Shown: positions 6,003 through 7,815 of the stretch, one piece after another
Position numbering within the stretch: the stretch's first letter is position 1
How the letters are laid out: each line of letters begins with the position of its first letter
DNA from: Rhodoferax sp.
GTDB taxonomy: Bacteria > Pseudomonadota > Gammaproteobacteria > Burkholderiales > Burkholderiaceae_C
Direction of reading: 5' to 3'
Length of the DNA stretch: 7,815 bases
NCBI GenBank assembly: GCA_026785765.1
Contig: JAJAZK010000173.1
Coordinates: forward strand, 1 to 7,815
Notes under the pieces: generated by a model
What the model was told of the DNA's origin: nothing
Database searches by the model: none
Seen by the model: only the letters and a program-made list of their open reading frames with translations
Translations under genes and position numbers: made by a program

Positions 6003-6623
6003 ATGATGCACATCTGGGGACGCCTGAGCTCGATCAACGTGCGCAAGGTGATTTGGGCCGCGCAGGAGACCGGGGAGCCGTTCGAGCGTACCGACGCTGG
6101 CGCGGCATTCGGCATTGTCAAGACCGCCGACTACCTGCGCATGAACCCGCACGGTCTGGTCCCGGTGCTGCAGGATGGTGATGCCACGCTGTGGGAGTCG
6201 AACGTGATCGTGCGTTACCTGGCCGCCAGATTTCCCCACTGCGGTCTTCTGCCAGCAAGCCTGACGCTGCGTTTCGAAGCCGAGCAGTGGATGGACTGGC
6301 AGCAGACAACGTTCAACGGTGCTGGTCGTGACGCCTTCATCCAGTGGATCCGAACGCCAGCGGAGCAGCGCAACCCCGAGCTGATCGCGCGCTCGGTCGC
6401 CGCGACCGAGCCGCTGCTGGGCCTACTGGAGGAGCACCTGTCGGGCAACGAATGGATGGTCGGTGATCGCTTCTCGATGGCCGATATTCCGCTGGGCTGC
6501 GAAATTCACCGCTGGTTCGGCCTGCCACAGCCGCGCCGCAGCTGGCCGCACCTGGAGCGCTGGTACGTGGCCTTGTGCGCGCGCCCGGCAAGCCGCGGTG
6601 TTCTGGATCTGCAATTATCCTGA
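6003..6623 (+). CDS. Glutathione S-transferase family protein
   Basis: 206 residues, the normal length for the family. Two adjacent ATGs occur at 6003 and 6006; GGAG eight bases before 6003 favours the first. The N-terminal thioredoxin-like domain holds GRLSSINVRKV at 6-16, with the S9/S10 and N12 cluster typical of Ser-type (theta/beta-like) bacterial GSTs. Further on are GLVPVLQDG with the cis-proline P54 and WESNVIVRYL, whose E65-S66 bind the glutamyl part of glutathione. The helical C-terminal domain holds WMVGDRFSMADIPLG at 151-165 with the folding-motif aspartate D161. A cytoplasmic enzyme that conjugates, isomerises or reduces an electrophile using glutathione. Within this operon it may process or detoxify a reactive intermediate; the substrate is unknown. 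It lies 16 bases after the aminotransferase and 11 before the PhzF-like gene. Confidence 0.9.
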   Translation: MMHIWGRLSSINVRKVIWAAQETGEPFERTDAGAAFGIVKTADYLRMNPHGLVPVLQDGDATLWESNVIVRYLAARFPHCGLLPASLTLRFEAEQWMDWQQTTFNGAGRDAFIQWIRTPAEQRNPELIARSVAATEPLLGLLEEHLSGNEWMVGDRFSMADIPLGCEIHRWFGLPQPRRSWPHLERWYVALCARPASRGVLDLQLS

Positions 6624-6634
6624 GGAACCCGATC

Positions 6635-7474
6635 GTGCAACAACGCCCTTTCCAGCAGGTCGACGTGTTCACCGCCACCGCCTACCTCGGCAATCCGGTG
6701 GCCGTGGTGCAGCGCGGCGAAGGGCTGAGTGACGCGCAGATGCAGCAGTTTGCGCGCTGGACCAACCTGTCGGAGACCACTTTTCTGCTGCCACCCACGG
6801 ATCACAAGGCTGACTACCGTTTGCGCATCTTCACTCCTTACCGCGAACTGCCTTTTGCCGGCCACCCTACGCTGGGCAGCTGTCATGCCTGGCTGGCAGA
6901 GGGCGGTCAGCCGAAGGATGCGCACGGCGTGGTGCAGCAGTGCGCCGCCGGACTGATTCAGATACGGCGCCAGGCCGACCGGCTGGCTTTTGCCGCGCCG
7001 CCGTGCCTGCGCAGCGGGCCGCTGGACCCGGAACTGCTGCAACGGATCCTGCGCGCCTTGTCGCTGCGGCCTGGCGACGTGGTGGACCACCAATGGGTCG
7101 ACAACGGCCCAGGCTGGAGCGCGATCCGTCTCGCTTGCGCCGAAGAGGTGTTGGCGCTGCGCCCTGATTGGGCGCTCTTGCAGGATATCAAGCTGGGGGT
7201 GGTTGGTGCCCATGCGCCAGGAGGCGAGACGCAGTTCGAGGTGCGTGCGCTGATTGGTGAAGGTGCGGGTTATGAGGACCCGGTGACCGGCAGCCTGAAC
7301 GCCAGCCTGGCGCAGTGGCTGATAGCCACCGGCGTAGCAGCAGAAAAGTATGTGGCTGCGCAAGGCGCCTGCCTGCAACGCGCCGGGCGTATATTTGTGG
7401 AGCGTGATGGCGCAGGGCAGGTGTGGGTTGGCGGCCACGCGGTTACCTGCGTCAGTGGCAGCGTCGCGATCTGA
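6635..7474 (+). CDS. PhzF-family isomerase/epimerase-like protein
   Basis: 279 residues from GTG at 6635, chosen because GAGGA lies eight bases upstream and the protein then starts MQQRPFQQVDVFTATAYLGN, the usual family opening; a longer ATG reading at 6575 would run into the GST gene. The catalytic glutamate of the family is E47 in NLSETTF, followed by RIFTPYRELPFAGHPTLGS at about 64-82. The second half-domain motif EDPVTGSLNASLAQWL sits at 214-229, where the family usually has EDPATGSA. PhzF folds resemble diaminopimelate epimerase. The named member isomerises a phenazine precursor, but most homologues, including this one, lie outside phenazine clusters and have unknown substrates. No other phenazine genes are present, so phenazine synthesis should not be inferred. 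It follows the GST by 11 bases and precedes the dehydratase by 12. Confidence 0.9.
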   Translation: MQQRPFQQVDVFTATAYLGNPVAVVQRGEGLSDAQMQQFARWTNLSETTFLLPPTDHKADYRLRIFTPYRELPFAGHPTLGSCHAWLAEGGQPKDAHGVVQQCAAGLIQIRRQADRLAFAAPPCLRSGPLDPELLQRILRALSLRPGDVVDHQWVDNGPGWSAIRLACAEEVLALRPDWALLQDIKLGVVGAHAPGGETQFEVRALIGEGAGYEDPVTGSLNASLAQWLIATGVAAEKYVAAQGACLQRAGRIFVERDGAGQVWVGGHAVTCVSGSVAI

Positions 7475-7486
7475 GACCGGTCGCCC

Positions 7487-7815
7487 ATGCAATTCCCCAC
7501 GCTGCAGGAAATCGAAGCCGCCGCCCTGGTGGTGTACCGCGAGTTCCAGGCCACGCCGCAGTACCGATGGGCTTTGCTCAGTGAACGGCTGGGCACGGAC
7601 TGCTGGGTCAAGCATGAGAACCATACGCCCGTGGGCGCCTTCAAGATCCGTGGCGGCCTGACCTACTTCGACACGCTGCGCCAACAGGGCGCGCTGCCGA
7701 CAACCGTGATCAGCGCGACGCGCGGCAACCACGGGCAGAGTATTGCCTGGGCTGCGCGGGCAAACGGCGTGGCATGCAACATCGTTGTGCCAAAAGGCAA
7801 CTCGGTGGAAAAAAA
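7487..7815 (+). CDS. Threonine dehydratase-like PLP enzyme (N-terminal part, cut by window edge)
   Basis: 109 full codons from ATG 7487; the reading frame is still open at the window edge. It begins MQFPTLQEIEAAALVVYREF. The fold-type II landmarks are VKHENHTPVGAFKIRGG at 41-57, with K53 as the PLP lysine, and ATRGNHGQSIAWAAR at 77-91, the loop that binds the substrate carboxylate. This is the pattern of threonine/serine dehydratases and related ammonia-lyases or racemases, which deaminate hydroxy-amino acids to 2-oxo acids. The exact reaction cannot be decided from one third of the protein. No good Shine-Dalgarno is visible upstream. The gene lies 12 bases after the PhzF-like stop, so it probably belongs to the same operon, which may continue beyond the edge. 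Confidence 0.88.
   Translation, partial: MQFPTLQEIEAAALVVYREFQATPQYRWALLSERLGTDCWVKHENHTPVGAFKIRGGLTYFDTLRQQGALPTTVISATRGNHGQSIAWAARANGVACNIVVPKGNSVEK

Noticed and set aside
4721..6121. Minus-strand open frame of 466 codons opposite the aminotransferase gene
   Set aside because: Antisense shadow of a GC-rich gene: rich in His, Gln, Arg and Gly, with no domain, while the plus strand encodes a complete aminotransferase with all catalytic motifs.
6635..7474. Phenazine biosynthesis cluster suggested by the PhzF-like gene
   Set aside because: No other phz-type gene is present, and the PhzF fold is widespread outside phenazine pathways.
6506..7732. Minus-strand open frame of 408 codons opposite the PhzF-like gene and its neighbours
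   Set aside because: Crosses three real gene boundaries and shows no recognisable motif; explained by third-position GC bias of the plus-strand genes.

Overview
This is a high-GC window with dense, tightly packed genes. Protein-family resemblance points to a betaproteobacterium, most likely Burkholderiales (Comamonadaceae-like). That placement is inferred from remembered family similarity, not from a search. No rRNA, tRNA, CRISPR array, insertion sequence or origin was found.

Left arm, minus strand (1-1877): a two-gene unit for membrane and periplasmic electron transfer. The first gene encodes a five-helix membrane protein with two exact H-x13-H pairs, the geometry of a transmembrane dihaem b-type cytochrome. 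Six bases later begins a protein that joins a cytoplasmic FHA domain, one membrane helix and a periplasmic multihaem c-type domain with four CXXCH motifs; it runs off the left edge. A weak FNR/CRP-like palindrome lies about 130 bases upstream of the first gene.

Middle, minus strand (2120-2911): a gene graveyard. The front of a MocR-type (GntR plus aminotransferase-like) regulator survives as its first ~22 residues and then, in another frame, part of its PLP-fold domain. The DNA-binding domain is gone. The remnant is fused at about 2341-2344 to a 74-residue piece of a xanthine-dehydrogenase-family molybdopterin-binding subunit (IorB-like). At least two deletions are needed to explain this.

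Right arm, plus strand (3158 to past the right edge): a compact operon of six recognisable genes plus one 20-codon ORF. The order is LysE-family exporter, EamA/DMT-family exporter, short ORF, PLP aminotransferase (LysN-like), glutathione S-transferase-like protein, PhzF-family isomerase-like protein and threonine dehydratase-like protein (cut by the edge). Three consecutive junctions are ATGA overlaps and the remaining gaps are 11-16 bases, so the genes are probably co-transcribed and translationally coupled. The content suggests conversion or detoxification of an amino acid or amine-derived metabolite together with its efflux; the substrate cannot be read from sequence. The broken MocR gene is divergent to this operon, as MocR regulators often are to their targets, so the operon may have lost its dedicated regulator.
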